Source: Chelatococcus sambhunathii
Lineage (GTDB): Bacteria > Pseudomonadota > Alphaproteobacteria > Rhizobiales > Methylopilaceae
Direction of reading: 5' to 3'
Length of the DNA: 64,000 bases
NCBI GenBank assembly: GCA_031316315.1
Contig: JADBEO010000016.1
Span: forward strand, 1 to 64,000
The notes beneath the pieces were generated by a model, which was given only the letters and a program-made list of their open reading frames with translations, ran no database searches and was not told the origin of the DNA. Positions 1-7,603 of the stretch are shown here, piece after piece; within the stretch, counting starts at the first letter, position 1; each line of letters begins with the position of its first letter. Both the position numbers and the translations under genes were made by a program.

Positions 1-313
1 CCCCAAACGCAGCCCCGCCCACCAGCGCGAAGGTCGCGACCGGGGCGTACGCGACCGTCTGCAGCAGCGTCTCGATGTCGACGAAGCGCTTCAGCAGGTC
101 GCCGTGGCTCTGGCTTTCGACGTCGGTGAAGTCGAAGCCGCCGCAGAACGCCTTGCCCTCATGGGCCAGGGCGAATGGCGATGTCGACCTGCAGGCTTCC
201 TCGACGGCTTCTTGGAGAGCGCCGACGGTCGAACCGTCGAGCGCGTTCGCTTTCTCGGGGCGGTCGATCTTCAGCGTCCGGAGAGCGCCGTCTGCTGCGG
301 CTGTCGTGATCAA
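1..313 (-). CDS. Enoyl-CoA hydratase/isomerase family protein (partial, C-terminus outside window)
   Basis: The first 104 residues of a crotonase-fold protein run off the left edge. The reading frame opens with a TTG codon at 313 that overlaps the TGA stop of the upstream CoA-transferase (TTGA), so the two are probably translationally coupled. Visible family features are an early DRPEKANALD segment and the oxyanion-hole loop GKAFCGGFDF. Crotonases hydrate or isomerise acyl-CoA thioesters. Next to a CaiB/BaiF CoA-transferase it would act on the CoA thioester that enzyme makes. The active-site acid region is outside the window, so hydratase, isomerase or hydrolase cannot be told apart. No ATG occurs near the start, and the TTG start is inferred from the overlap and the first conserved residues. 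Confidence 0.75.
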   Translation of the reverse strand, partial: MITTAAADGALRTLKIDRPEKANALDGSTVGALQEAVEEACRSTSPFALAHEGKAFCGGFDFTDVESQSHGDLLKRFVDIETLLQTVAYAPVATFALVGGAAFG

Positions 314-1512
314 AGCGCTTTCGCCAGACGGCGTTCCGTCCACTCGCCCAGCACCTCGTCGTTGTGTTCGCCAAGGTGCGGCGGCGTGCGGGTGATCTCG
401 AACGCGTAATCGCTCATCCCGATCGGGAAGCCGACAGTCTCGGCCTTCGCGCCGTTCGGCATGACGACGTCCCGGACCCAGCCTGCCTCACGCACATGCG
501 GGTCCGAGAGGATCTCCGCGAAATCGTTGATGGGCGCGCAGGGAATGCCCTTGGCGTCGAGCTCGGTCAACCAGTACTCGGCGGTGCGGGTCGAGAAGAT
601 CGGCTGAAGGATCTCGGCCAGCGCGTCCTGGTTCTTGGCGCGCAGGCCCTGCGTCGAAAACCGCGGATCGTCCGGCAGGTCCGGCCGGCCGACGATCGCG
701 CATGTGTCGCGCCAGAGCTTGTCGTTGCCGGCCGCGATCGTGAACGGCTTGTCCGACGCTTGGAACCCGGCGTAGGGCGCATTGCGCGGATGGGCCGAAC
801 CAAGGCGCTTGGGGGCCTTGCCGGTTCCGAAATACTCGCTCGTCTGGAGCGCCGACACGCCGAGCAGGGAGCCGAGGATCGAGCAGTCGATCTGAGCGCC
901 CTTTCCCGTCTGGCGCGCGCGCATCACGGCAGCGAGGATGACGTAGCCGGCGTAGAGGCCGGTCGCGAAATCGCCGACGGGGACGCCACATTTGACCGGC
1001 GGGCCGTTCTCCTCGCCCGTCACGCTCATCAGTCCGCTCATCGCCTGCGCGGTGACGTCGAAAGCTCCCTTGAGCGCATAGGGCCCGGTCTGGCCGTAGC
1101 CGGTGATCGAGCAATAGACGAGGCGCGGATTGCGGGCCTTCAGCTGGTCGTAGCCGAGCCCCGCCCGCTTCAGCGCGCCGGGCCGGAAATTCTCGATGAA
1201 CACGTCGGCGTTCTCGACCAGCGCATAGAGCTTGGCGAGATCGTCCTTATCCTTGATGTCGAGCGCGACCGACCGCTTGTTGCGGTTGAGTGAGGTGAAG
1301 TTGCCGGAAAAGACGTCGTCGGCGCCGCCGTCGCCCTGATGCAGCGGAGGCCAGCCGCGCATGCCGTCGCCGCCGTCCGGACGCTCGACCTTGACAACGT
1401 CGGCCCCGAGATCGGCCAGCAGCATGCCCGTGAAGGGTCCGGCCGCGATCTGCGCGAATTCGAGGACCCGCAGGCCTTCGAGCGGCTTGGGGAGCGTCGA
1501 ACCCGCGCTCAC
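310..1512 (-). CDS. CaiB/BaiF family CoA-transferase
   Basis: A 400-residue class III CoA-transferase. The start of the mature family is visible as LEGLRVLEFAQIAAGPF, followed by GADVVKVERPDGGD, NKRSVALD and the catalytic-Asp region IENFRPG. Length fits the family (about 400). These enzymes move CoA between carboxylates through an aspartyl-CoA intermediate in the cytoplasm. I place the start at GTG 1512, which overlaps the TGA of the upstream flavin reductase (GTGA); an in-frame extension further upstream only reads antisense of the reductase. It is the middle gene of a coupled trio, flavin reductase - CoA-transferase - enoyl-CoA hydratase. This suggests activation of a carboxylate released by the neighbouring monooxygenase system. 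The actual substrate is unknown. Confidence 0.9.
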   Translation of the reverse strand: MSAGSTLPKPLEGLRVLEFAQIAAGPFTGMLLADLGADVVKVERPDGGDGMRGWPPLHQGDGGADDVFSGNFTSLNRNKRSVALDIKDKDDLAKLYALVENADVFIENFRPGALKRAGLGYDQLKARNPRLVYCSITGYGQTGPYALKGAFDVTAQAMSGLMSVTGEENGPPVKCGVPVGDFATGLYAGYVILAAVMRARQTGKGAQIDCSILGSLLGVSALQTSEYFGTGKAPKRLGSAHPRNAPYAGFQASDKPFTIAAGNDKLWRDTCAIVGRPDLPDDPRFSTQGLRAKNQDALAEILQPIFSTRTAEYWLTELDAKGIPCAPINDFAEILSDPHVREAGWVRDVVMPNGAKAETVGFPIGMSDYAFEITRTPPHLGEHNDEVLGEWTERRLAKAL

Positions 1513-2006
1513 GCCGCCACCCGCTCGTCGAGGGCCGCATAGGCGCCGCGGTGATAGAGCAAGGGCTCGCCGCCGTGGATGTGAACCTTCTCGACCTGGC
1601 CGATGATGATCGCGTGGTCGCCGCCTGGGCACATCTCCGCGAGGCTGCATTCGGCCGCCGCCAGCACGCCGCCCAGGATCGGGCTGCCGTTTTCGCCGGG
1701 CGCATGGTCGACCTCAGCGAACTTGTCCGCGCTCTTGGAGGCGAAAACGCGCGAAACCTCGGTCTGGCCCTTGGCGAGAAAGTGCAGCGCGAATTTGCCG
1801 CTCGAGAGGACCGCGCCAAGCGTGTTGGACTTGTGGTCGAGGCAGATCAGGAACAGCGGCGGCGTCAGCGAGAGCGACGTGACCGCGTTGATGGTGACGC
1901 CCGCGAGCTCGCCCTCTGGGCTGCGCGTCGTGACGACAGCCACTCCCGTCGCGAATTGTCCCGCGAAGGTTCGAAGATCGGTCGCGGTGATGGCCGAGGC
2001 GGACAT
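1509..2006 (-). CDS. Flavin reductase (DIM6/NTAB-like), paralogue 1
   Basis: A 165-residue flavin reductase-like FMN-binding protein. It has the family signature FATGVAVVTT near residue 20, then GVTINAVTSLSLTPPL and a C-terminal EPLLYHRGAYAAL. These small partners use NAD(P)H to reduce free flavin for class C or D flavin monooxygenases. It closely resembles the second flavin reductase at 2174-2704, including near-identical DNA at the 3' ends, so the two are tandem paralogues. It is first in an operon whose promoter region (2007-2173) carries a 28-bp conserved element at 2111-2138. The start ATG at 2006 follows a purine-rich AGGAG site. Confidence 0.9.
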   Translation of the reverse strand: MSASAITATDLRTFAGQFATGVAVVTTRSPEGELAGVTINAVTSLSLTPPLFLICLDHKSNTLGAVLSSGKFALHFLAKGQTEVSRVFASKSADKFAEVDHAPGENGSPILGGVLAAAECSLAEMCPGGDHAIIIGQVEKVHIHGGEPLLYHRGAYAALDERVAA

Positions 2007-2110
2007 TGGAGAACTCCTCCTGATACGGCGCGCCGTCTTTGGGCGGCGCTTGTACGGGTCGGTTTTTTTTTGGTCCGGCCCGGTGTCGACAAAACGTTAT
2101 TCGACGATGA

Positions 2111-2138
2111 TTTCGATTGAAAACGAGAGTTTTCGATC
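2111..2138. promoter_or_regulatory. Conserved 28-bp operator-like element, copy A
   Basis: The core is a perfect inverted repeat GAAAAC-GAGA-GTTTTC, flanked on each side by a TTTCGAT word. It lies about 100 bases upstream of the first flavin reductase start. The same 28 bases recur with one change at 3966-3993 and with a divergent centre at 5700-5727. A second short perfect palindrome, GTTTGT-TCG-ACAAAC, follows at 2141-2155. It is probably the binding site of the LysR regulator encoded at 5767-6660. Confidence 0.7.
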
Positions 2139-2173
2139 GGGTTTGTTCGACAAACTCGATGGCGAGGCGGACG

Positions 2174-2704
2174 TCACGCGCCGTCGCCAAGCGCCGCATA
2201 GGCGCCGCGGTGATAGAGCAGCGGCTCGCCCCCATTGACGGTCGTGGCCTTGACCTCGGCGATGACGATCGTGTGGTCGCCCATGACGGAGATCTGCGAG
2301 ACGACGCATTCGGCGACGGCTAGAACGCCTTGAATGATCGGGCTGCCGGTCACGCCGACCGCATGGCTCACGCCCGCGAACTTGTCGGCCTGCTTGGAGG
2401 CGAAGACGCAAGACAGTTCGCTCTGGTCCTTCGCCAGGAAATGCAGCGCGAAGGCCCGGCTGTCGCGGACAAGGTCCAGCGTATTCGAGCCGTTGTCGAG
2501 GCAGACGAGATAAAGCGGCGGATCAAGCGAGAGCGACGTCACGGCGTTGATGGTGACGCCCGACGTCTCGCCCCGGGACCCTTTTGCGGTCACGACCGCC
2601 ACGCCGGTCGCGAACTGTCCCGCGAAGCGGCGAAAGTCCGACGGGCTCAGCGCCCGCCCTTCGTCCGCCGGGACGGTCGCCCCGGCGGAGAGCTGCGCGT
2701 CCAT
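2174..2704 (-). CDS. Flavin reductase (DIM6/NTAB-like), paralogue 2
   Basis: A 176-residue FMN-binding flavin reductase with FAGQFATGVAVVTA near residue 30 and GVTINAVTSLSLDPPL, ending GGEPLLYHRGAYAALG. It starts 5 bases after the stop of the class C monooxygenase at 2710-3855, so it is the obvious reductase partner of that enzyme. Compared with paralogue 1 it has about ten extra N-terminal residues. The start ATG at 2704 is the first possible after the monooxygenase stop. A two-component monooxygenase normally has one reductase; here a second one sits in the next operon. Confidence 0.9.
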   Translation of the reverse strand: MDAQLSAGATVPADEGRALSPSDFRRFAGQFATGVAVVTAKGSRGETSGVTINAVTSLSLDPPLYLVCLDNGSNTLDLVRDSRAFALHFLAKDQSELSCVFASKQADKFAGVSHAVGVTGSPIIQGVLAVAECVVSQISVMGDHTIVIAEVKATTVNGGEPLLYHRGAYAALGDGA

Positions 2705-2709
2705 AGGCT

Positions 2710-3855
2710 TCAAGCCGCGGCCGCGAGCGGCGTCTCGAGCCGCAGTCCGGCCTCGCGCATGAGCGGCAGCACCTTCTCGCCGAAGAACGCCAGGTCGGGG
2801 ATGAAGTCGTAGAAATTGACCTGGACGCCGTCGATGCCGGCCGCCTGCAGACGCCTGAAGCCGTCGACGACCTGCTCGGGCGTACCGACGATGTGAACGT
2901 TGCCGCCCACTGTCCAGTCGTCCTTGGTGGCGCCGCGCCAAGAAGCCTGGTCGCCGCCCGTGAAGGTCTGGAAGAAGTTCTGGGCCGCGACCGGGTCGGC
3001 GTTGTCTAGAATCGACTGGTACTGCGCCCGCGCCTCGGCCTCGGTCTCGCGGCAGATGACGTGCGGGTTGAGCAAGATGCGGATGTCGCGGCCCATGTCC
3101 TTCGCGGCCGCCTTGATCTTCGCGGTGTGGGCCGGGAGCGCCTCGCAGGCCTTGTCGAGATTGGCTCCCGCGGGGCTCGTCACGAAGATGAGGTCGGAGT
3201 GCTTCACCGCGTAGGCCAGACCCGCGCCGGATGACGAGGCGTTGACCAGGAGGCACCGCCCGCCCGCCGGCTTCGGCGAGATGAAGGCGTCGTTCATCTT
3301 GTAGAACTGGCCATGATAGGTCAGGTTCTCGTCCTCAGCCCAGAGCCGCTTCATCATGGTCACGAATTCGTCCGCCATGACGTAGCGATGATCGTGCTCG
3401 ATCTGCTCGAGCCCGAACATCTCGAACTCGCTCTTCTTGTAGCCTGTGACCATGTTGAGGCCCCAGCGGCCGCCGCTCATCTCCGAGATGGTGGCGCCGA
3501 ACTTGGCCAGGTGCAGCGGGTGCCAGCCGTAAAGGATGTGCACCGTGGAGACGAGCAGGATGCGCTTGGTGATGGCGGCGAGGCCTGCGGTCACGAGCAG
3601 CGGATCGGTGGCGTTCTCGCGGAACTTCATCTCGCCGCCGTAGCCGCCCTTGCCCATCCATTGGGCGAGGCCGAAGACCAGGTCGAAGCCGAGATTTTCG
3701 GCCATGACCGTGCACTTGGCGTTGTAATCGAACGTCCACGAGGTCCCGCGCGGCGCCAGCGACGGGCTCCAGGCGCCGGACTGGATCGGCAGGAACAGGC
3801 CGAGCATCATCGGCTGCTGCTTGACTGCCTCGATCGGCGAAAGTCGGTTGCTCAT
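2710..3855 (-). CDS. LLM-class (class C) flavin-dependent monooxygenase, RutA/SfnG-like
   Basis: A 381-residue luciferase-like TIM-barrel protein. SGGRWGLNMVTGYKKSEFE near residue 130, HDHRYVMADEFV and the late EKVLPLMREAGLRL place it in the clade of pyrimidine monooxygenase RutA and dimethylsulfone monooxygenase SfnG. Such enzymes use FMNH2 from a separate reductase to insert oxygen and cleave C-N or C-S bonds; a flavin reductase gene follows 5 bases downstream. A strong AGGAGG ribosome site precedes the ATG at 3855. The rest of the rut pathway is absent, so this is not a canonical pyrimidine cluster. With the CoA-transferase, hydratase and MHS transporter nearby I infer degradation of an imported organic acid or sulfur/nitrogen compound. 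The substrate is not determined. Confidence 0.88.
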   Translation of the reverse strand: MSNRLSPIEAVKQQPMMLGLFLPIQSGAWSPSLAPRGTSWTFDYNAKCTVMAENLGFDLVFGLAQWMGKGGYGGEMKFRENATDPLLVTAGLAAITKRILLVSTVHILYGWHPLHLAKFGATISEMSGGRWGLNMVTGYKKSEFEMFGLEQIEHDHRYVMADEFVTMMKRLWAEDENLTYHGQFYKMNDAFISPKPAGGRCLLVNASSSGAGLAYAVKHSDLIFVTSPAGANLDKACEALPAHTAKIKAAAKDMGRDIRILLNPHVICRETEAEARAQYQSILDNADPVAAQNFFQTFTGGDQASWRGATKDDWTVGGNVHIVGTPEQVVDGFRRLQAAGIDGVQVNFYDFIPDLAFFGEKVLPLMREAGLRLETPLAAAA

Positions 3856-3965
3856 GTACGTCCTCCTTGCGCCTGCCGCGCGGGCGGCGCGATCCGGTCT
3901 GTCGACATTCGCGGCGCCGGAGCGCCTGCCCCCTCGAGGCTCTCGAACAGACTAGGCCTCGGTTT

Positions 3966-3993
3966 TTTCGACTGAAAACGAGAGTTTTCGATC
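3966..3993. promoter_or_regulatory. Conserved 28-bp operator-like element, copy B
   Basis: It is identical to copy A (2111-2138) except for one base, with core GAAAAC-GAGA-GTTTTC and a trailing TTTCGATC. It lies about 110 bases upstream of the monooxygenase start, at the same distance as copy A from its own gene. This is the promoter region of the monooxygenase - flavin reductase operon; the preceding MHS transporter gene ends at 4075. Confidence 0.7.
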
Positions 3994-4074
3994 AGTTTTC
4001 TTCAGAAAGTTCGACGCGCTCGGGCTGTGCCGGTCGGCGAGGGACGTCGCCGACCGGCAGCCTGACGAGACCTG

Positions 4075-5466
4075 TCAGACCGTCTTCGGACGGGCGGGCG
4101 TCGAGGGCGCGGCGACGGGTCCGGACGCCGAGTCGTCCGCCCGGTCCCAACCCTCATTGGTCGCGTAGTCGGTCTTCGAGCGATCCTTGAGCAGCAGGGC
4201 CGACACCAGGCTGATCGCCGCGATCACCGCGATGTAGGCGCTGATAGCCGTAGAGGCGCCGTAAGTGTGAAGGAGGTAGGCGCAGATCAGCGGCGCCGGT
4301 CCGCCCGAGGTGAGCGAGGCGAGGTGGTAGCCGATCGAGGAGCCCGAATAGCGCACGTTCGGCGGGAAGCTTTCGGTCGTGAACGCCGCGAGCGGCGCCC
4401 ACTGCATGTCGTGGATCGGGATCGAGATCACGATCGCGAAGATCACCAGCGCCGGAACCTTGCTGTCGAGCATCCAGAAATACGGGAACGCGAAGGCCAG
4501 CATCGTGGCCGCCCCGATCACATACATCCGCTTGCGCCCGATCTTGTCGGACGCCCAGCCGAAGAACGGATTGGCGAATAGCGAGACCACGCAGGCGACG
4601 AGCACGCAGTTGAACAGGAACTGCTTTTCGAACCCGAGCTGCTTGGTGCCGTAGGACAGCAGGAACGTCGTGAAGATCACGAAGGGCGCCTGCTGTCCGG
4701 TGCGGATCAGGCAGGTGAGAAGGATCTGCTTCCAGTAACCGCGCACCGCCTCCATCACGGGCGCCTGAGCGAGCTTGTTCTCCTTCTGCATCTTCTGGAA
4801 CACTGGCGTTTCGAGCACGCCAAGCCGGATGTAGAGCCCAACGCCGATCAGCACGGCGCTGATCAGGAACGGGATGCGCCAGCCGATGGTCTCGAACCAG
4901 ACGGCGTCGCCGAACTGGGCCGTCAGGGTCAGCGCGCCAACCGCCATCAGCATGCCGAGGGGCGAGCCAAACTGTGGCCAGCTCGCCGCAAGGCCGCGGC
5001 TCTTGTTGAACTTCGACCACTCGGTCGCGACCGCGACCGCGCCGCCCCATTCGCCGCCGACGCCGATGCCCTGGAAGACGCGCAGCGTGACGAGCCCGAC
5101 CGCGCCCCAGATGCCGATCGACTCATACGTCGGCAGGAGGCCGATCATCACGGTGCTGACGCCCATGAGGAGCAGCGTGACGACCAGCGTCGTCTTTCTC
5201 CCGATCCGGTCGCCGTAATGGCCGAACAGCAGCGCGCCGAGCGGACGCGCCACGAAGCCGACGAACATGGTCGAGAACGACAGCAGCGTCGCCGAATAGG
5301 GATCGCTTCCCGGAAAATAGAGCTTGCCGAACACGAGCGCGGCGGCAAGGCCGTAAAGGTAGAAGTCGTACCATTCGATCATGGTGCCGACCGTCGAGGC
5401 GATCACGGCCCGTTTTGCGTGGCGATCGGTGTCGACGTCCGCCGAGGCGGCTATACTGGCTGCCAT
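4075..5466 (-). CDS. MFS transporter, metabolite:H+ symporter (MHS) family
   Basis: A 463-residue inner-membrane transporter with about 12 hydrophobic segments. MHS hallmarks are GTMIEWYDFYLYG near the N-terminus, the loop GDRIGRKTTL, and RVFQGIGVGGEWGGA. The family imports organic acids such as shikimate, citrate or aromatic acids with protons. The start ATG at 5466 is preceded by GAGGAC. It lies divergent from the LysR gene at 5767, and the shared 300-base region carries copy C of the operator-like element near the regulator. It therefore probably imports the substrate of the neighbouring monooxygenase system. Its specificity cannot be read from sequence. Confidence 0.92.
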   Translation of the reverse strand: MAASIAASADVDTDRHAKRAVIASTVGTMIEWYDFYLYGLAAALVFGKLYFPGSDPYSATLLSFSTMFVGFVARPLGALLFGHYGDRIGRKTTLVVTLLLMGVSTVMIGLLPTYESIGIWGAVGLVTLRVFQGIGVGGEWGGAVAVATEWSKFNKSRGLAASWPQFGSPLGMLMAVGALTLTAQFGDAVWFETIGWRIPFLISAVLIGVGLYIRLGVLETPVFQKMQKENKLAQAPVMEAVRGYWKQILLTCLIRTGQQAPFVIFTTFLLSYGTKQLGFEKQFLFNCVLVACVVSLFANPFFGWASDKIGRKRMYVIGAATMLAFAFPYFWMLDSKVPALVIFAIVISIPIHDMQWAPLAAFTTESFPPNVRYSGSSIGYHLASLTSGGPAPLICAYLLHTYGASTAISAYIAVIAAISLVSALLLKDRSKTDYATNEGWDRADDSASGPVAAPSTPARPKTV

Positions 5467-5699
5467 AGAGTCCTCCTCACGTCCCCGCGGGGACCGCATC
5501 CTCACCCAGGCCGCCGCAGTTCTCGGGGGCCGCGATCCGCCTCGCGACGGATCTCGGGTTCCGCGCAGGCCGCAAAGGCTCACGCCGGCGCGCGGGCGCG
5601 ACGGCACAGCTTGTGACGGCTCTGCGGAAGAACGGGCGTGCGTCTCTCATGATCAGGTCGTTCAGCCGCCTGATCTGACAAAACCCTATGATCCAAAAA

Positions 5700-5727
5700 T
5701 TTCGATTGAAACCGATTAATTTCGATC
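5700..5727. promoter_or_regulatory. Conserved 28-bp operator-like element, copy C
   Basis: The outer words match copies A and B (TTTCGATTGAAA on the left, TTTCGATC on the right), while the middle eight bases differ. The spacing between the two TTTCGAT words is identical in all three copies. It lies 40 bases upstream of the LysR start codon, as expected for an autoregulatory site, and between the divergent LysR and MHS transporter genes. Confidence 0.65.
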
Positions 5728-5766
5728 CTTATGCTTCGAGATATTCGATATCGGGCGCCACTGTTC

Positions 5767-6660
5767 ATGAATTTCCGACAGCTTCAGACATTCGTCGAAA
5801 TCGTCAGCCTCGGCAGCTTTGCTGCGGCTGCGAAAAAACTGAATGCGACGCAATCGACAATTTCCGCGCGCATCCAGGAACTCGAGCAGGATCTTGGGGT
5901 CACGCTGTTCGATCGCGGCCAGCGCAAAGCGACCGTTACAGCCAAGGGTCGTGAACTCATGGGCTACGCTGAGCGCGCGCTGGCGCTACAGGACGACATC
6001 CGGAGGCACATCGGACCGAGCCAAGGTCTGTCCGGCCTGGTGCGAGTCGGCGTCGCGGAGCTGGTGGCGATGACGTGGCTGCCGCGCTTCGCCGCGACGC
6101 TGCGCGAACGTTATCCGCAGATCACGCTCGAGCTCGACATCGCGCTGACGAGCCCGCTCAGAAACCGACTCGTCTCCGGCGATCTCGACATCGCCTTCAT
6201 TCCCGGCCCTGCCTTCGACGTCGGGCTTACCGCCCGATCGCTTGGTTCGGTCCAGTTCGGCTGGATGGCCGGAAGGGATTTCCCGAGCCGGCGAAGCCCG
6301 TTGATCGCGTCCGATTTCTCGGAGCTGCGGATCCTCTCGCTGGGCGAGAACTCGGTCCATTTCGAAACCGTGTCGTCCTGGCTCGCCGAGAGCGGCTCGA
6401 CGCAGCGGCCGGACCTCTGCAACAGCATGACCGTGCTGGCGATGCTCACGGCCGCAGGCGTCGGCGTCAGCCTGCTGCCGCCGATGTGCTATGAGAAGGA
6501 GCTTGCTTCCGGCGAACTGCGGTTGCTCGACTCCGATCCCGCGCCGCCGCGCATGCCGTTCTCGGTCGTCTTCAAATCGCGCAAGATGACGGCGATACAG
6601 ACCGCGATCGCCGATATCGCCGCGGAGATCAGCACCTTCGAGCGCGCGCCCGGCGGCTGA
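5767..6660 (+). CDS. LysR-type transcriptional regulator of the monooxygenase cluster
   Basis: A 297-residue LysR protein. The winged helix-turn-helix fills residues 1-60 (MNFRQLQTFVEIVSLGSF, then NATQSTISARIQELEQDLG), followed by a type 2 periplasmic-binding-like effector domain. I choose ATG 5767 because it begins exactly at the canonical LysR N-terminus; an upstream in-frame ATG at 5731 would add 12 uncharacteristic residues. It is divergent from the MHS transporter. The three copies of the 28-bp element nearby, one just upstream of this gene, point to local control of both enzyme operons and of itself. The inducer is unknown. Confidence 0.9.
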   Translation: MNFRQLQTFVEIVSLGSFAAAAKKLNATQSTISARIQELEQDLGVTLFDRGQRKATVTAKGRELMGYAERALALQDDIRRHIGPSQGLSGLVRVGVAELVAMTWLPRFAATLRERYPQITLELDIALTSPLRNRLVSGDLDIAFIPGPAFDVGLTARSLGSVQFGWMAGRDFPSRRSPLIASDFSELRILSLGENSVHFETVSSWLAESGSTQRPDLCNSMTVLAMLTAAGVGVSLLPPMCYEKELASGELRLLDSDPAPPRMPFSVVFKSRKMTAIQTAIADIAAEISTFERAPGG

Positions 6661-6931
6661 TCGCGGCTAGCGGCGATTAAGGCGCATGCCAAGCTTATGG
6701 GCGACCATCCGCCCTTCGCCGGCAACATCTAAGCGAGCTTCCTGGCCGCGAAGGGGCAGGCAGACGGTCGGGAGGAACCGGTCCCGGCGCTTGGCGACTT
6801 CCCTCTCTCCTGATTATTCCGTTCGAGACAACAATGAACTGACGAGAGCAAGTATTCTCGCCGTGATCCATACAGGACACGTTCTCCCTGCGGCTCGGGA
6901 CTCACCCGGCCACGAAGTCAGGGACACGGTC

Positions 6932-7549
6932 ATGAAGCTCTACCATCATCCGCTCTCGGGCCACGCGCACCGGGCCCGCCTGTTTCTCTCTCTTCTGGGC
7001 GTGCCCCACGAGGCGGTCGAGGTCGACCTGAAGGCGGGCGCCCACAAGCGGCCTGAGTTCCTCGCCCTCAATCCGTTCGGACAGGTTCCCGTGCTCGACG
7101 ATGAGGGCACCGTCGTCTCGGATTCTAACGCCATCCTCGTCTACCTGGCGCGCAAACTCGGACGGACCGACTGGCTGCCGGAGGACGCCAGGGAGGAGGC
7201 CGCAGTGCAGCGCTGGCTGTCTGTGGCGGCCGGCGAGCTCGCCTACGGCCCGGCCGCCGCGCGGCTCGTCACCGTGTTCGGCGCCAACTTCCGGCCCGAG
7301 GAGGTGATCGGCCGGGCGCACACGCTGCTCGGCCGCTTGGAAGCTCATCTGACCGGTCGCGACTGGCTGGTCGGCGCGCGCCCGACCGTCGCGGACGTCG
7401 CGCTCTACAGCTACCTGGCGCGCGCGCCCGAGGGCAACGTCGATCTGTCGCCCTACACCAACGTCAACGCCTTCCTCCGCCGGATCGAGGACCTGCCGGG
7501 CTTCGTCCCCTTCGCCCAGACGCCCGCCGGCCTCACGGCTGTGGCGTGA
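6932..7549 (+). CDS. Glutathione S-transferase family protein
   Basis: A 205-residue cytosolic GST. The N-terminal thioredoxin-like domain opens [20 protein letters not shown] and contains the cis-Pro segment [11 protein letters not shown] and the SNAILVYLA motif. The all-helical C-terminal domain ends with [19 protein letters not shown]. The family conjugates glutathione or detoxifies peroxides and electrophiles. The start ATG at 6932 matches the family N-terminus. The next gene, 54 bases downstream on the same strand, is a PNPOx/FNR/ferredoxin fusion, so the two are probably co-transcribed. Confidence 0.9.
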   Translation: MKLYHHPLSGHAHRARLFLSLLGVPHEAVEVDLKAGAHKRPEFLALNPFGQVPVLDDEGTVVSDSNAILVYLARKLGRTDWLPEDAREEAAVQRWLSVAAGELAYGPAAARLVTVFGANFRPEEVIGRAHTLLGRLEAHLTGRDWLVGARPTVADVALYSYLARAPEGNVDLSPYTNVNAFLRRIEDLPGFVPFAQTPAGLTAVA

Positions 7550-7603
7550 CCTCGTTTGTCCGGGCGCGCCGGGGGCGCGCCCGACTGAACCGGACAGGAG
7601 AGC

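Noticed and set aside
364..1293. Long plus-strand open frame opposite the CoA-transferase
   Set aside because: It is the antisense shadow of a clear CaiB/BaiF gene; in GC-rich DNA such frames are common and its product has no family features.
2710..3855. Calling the monooxygenase RutA of the pyrimidine pathway
   Set aside because: Motifs fit the RutA/SfnG clade, but none of RutB, RutC-E or RutG is present in the neighbourhood, so the name is not supported.
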